Source: Leptospira ellinghausenii | GTDB lineage: Bacteria > Spirochaetota > Leptospiria > Leptospirales > Leptospiraceae | NCBI RefSeq assembly: GCF_003114815.1 | Contig: NZ_BFAZ01000010.1 | Location: forward strand, 211,636-275,635 | Reading direction: 5' to 3' | Length of the DNA: 64,000 nucleotides | In this document: in pieces, positions 63,325 to 64,000 of the stretch | How positions within the stretch are numbered: the stretch's first letter is position 1 | Layout of the letters: every line of letters begins with the position of its first letter | The notes under the pieces: generated by a model | Seen by the model: the letters and a program-made list of their open reading frames with translations, nothing else | Database searches by the model: none | Told to the model about the DNA's origin: nothing | Translations under genes and position numbers: made by a program

Positions 63325-63960
63325 ATGAGAAAACGAATTTGTTTAGGTATTTTGATGATGGGGTGTTTCCTTCTCGTATGTGGTAAGCTCGATACGAAAT
63401 CCTTTGATCAAAAGGCAGAGGGAACACCAAATCTAGAAAACCAATCTCGGGAACAGGGACTTTGTTTAGAGCCGTATTCAAATGTGAAAAGAGGAAGGAA
63501 TTCGTTTCTTATTTTTTTGCGAGATAAATATGCTATCGATTACACAGAACAGGAACTCAACCTATTATGGGGCTCAAGATTTTTCTTATCGAGCACGAAC
63601 TTACGTATGAGAAGACCTCACTCAACTTCCTTGTATGAATTTAACGTAACGAAGGATGATTTGGGCATACTCACGATCGAGCGAAATGGTAAAAAAATTT
63701 ATTTAGCTGGAATCATCTCTGAGAGCAAAGGCAATAGGTTTACGTATTGGATATATACAGATCAATCTAGTGCAAAATCTGCGATAAAAAGCCGAGACAA
63801 AGATCCCTACCAAACTACAGAAATTGGTTACTTTTACATTTACGACAAAATGAAATTCGAATCCGAGTGTCTCAACCAAAAAGAAATCGATCAAAATTTT
63901 GAACAGGCTGTGTTAGAAAAATCAGAAGGCCCTGAACCCACGGATGAGTTTAGCAATTGA
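63325..63960 (+). CDS. Hypothetical lipoprotein
   Basis: 211 residues from ATG 63325 (MRKRICLGILMMGCFLLVCG); the frame also opens at 63310, overlapping the previous gene. Two cysteines lie in the hydrophobic core and the second (LLVCGK) is the better lipobox. The mature part (FLIFLRDKYAIDYTEQELNLLWGSRFF, ILTIERNGKKIYLAGIISES, FTYWIYTDQSSAKSAIKS) is not recognised. The frame is intact, unlike several neighbours. Confidence 0.72.
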   Translation: MRKRICLGILMMGCFLLVCGKLDTKSFDQKAEGTPNLENQSREQGLCLEPYSNVKRGRNSFLIFLRDKYAIDYTEQELNLLWGSRFFLSSTNLRMRRPHSTSLYEFNVTKDDLGILTIERNGKKIYLAGIISESKGNRFTYWIYTDQSSAKSAIKSRDKDPYQTTEIGYFYIYDKMKFESECLNQKEIDQNFEQAVLEKSEGPEPTDEFSN

Positions 63961-64000
63961 ATGACAGATGTTCGTTGGGGAAGGGTAGGTATCTTCTTTG

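Noticed and set aside
1..64000. CRISPR arrays, tRNA or rRNA genes, insertion sequences
   Set aside because: Looked for evenly spaced repeats, cloverleaf-like segments and transposase motifs; none seen by eye.

Overview
The window looks like chromosomal DNA from a spirochaete of the genus Leptospira, most likely a saprophytic species. I could not run a search, so this rests on recognition of families. The supporting features are AT-rich coding sequence, many short lipoproteins with relaxed spirochaetal lipoboxes, paired MBOAT and DUF1574-like genes, and a futalosine-pathway menaquinone gene. A parA-parB-rep locus sits close to core metabolic genes (asd, pyk, acnA). In Leptospira asd and acnA are, as I recall, on the small second chromosome, so I infer that this is chromosome II (a chromid) around its replication locus.

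Layout. 1-4.95 kb: a truncated sensor histidine kinase, a hypothetical protein, a membrane protein and MqnD. 4.9-7.4 kb: a large tail-fibre-like repeat protein. 7.5-10.5 kb: the replication and partition locus on the minus strand in the order parA, parB, rep. Its intergenic region carries repeats, a strong plus-strand terminator and a candidate counter-transcribed RNA opposite the rep leader. 10.5-15 kb: a Fis-type regulator with a degenerate AAA domain, hypothetical genes, one gene that changes frame at a canonical slippery heptamer, and about 0.9 kb of motif-rich DNA without a convincing gene. 15-24 kb: an MBOAT/SGNH acylation pair, asd, a large unknown protein, pyk and an Omp85-like outer-membrane protein.

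24-27 kb: a minus-strand bicarbonate module (exported beta-carbonic anhydrase, SbtA, SbtB-like PII protein) and a pirin gene under a palindromic operator. 27.1-35.8 kb: a tightly packed run of chemoreceptor, caspase-like protein, three tandem paralogous Kelch-like lipoproteins and an unknown protein. 35.8-43.1 kb: a minus-strand glycan/glycolipid operon (two polytopic glycosyltransferases, a GT4 enzyme, MBOAT, DUF1574-like, MazG-like). 43.1-50.8 kb: queA, outer-membrane and FlgO-like proteins, acnA, a J-domain-like protein, a methyltransferase and pnuC.

50.8-58.8 kb: an arsR-SRPBCC-YdeI-DoxX operon, a GC-rich structured element, and an operon of response regulator, YqjD-like and YqjE-like proteins, with cutA downstream. 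Then come epmA and a ZIP transporter. 58.8-64 kb: a row of small lipoprotein or exported-protein genes. At least four of these are interrupted by one-base frame changes, mostly at short homopolymers, so this end looks like a decaying, variable lipoprotein locus; assembly error is the alternative. No tRNA, rRNA, insertion sequence or CRISPR array was recognised.
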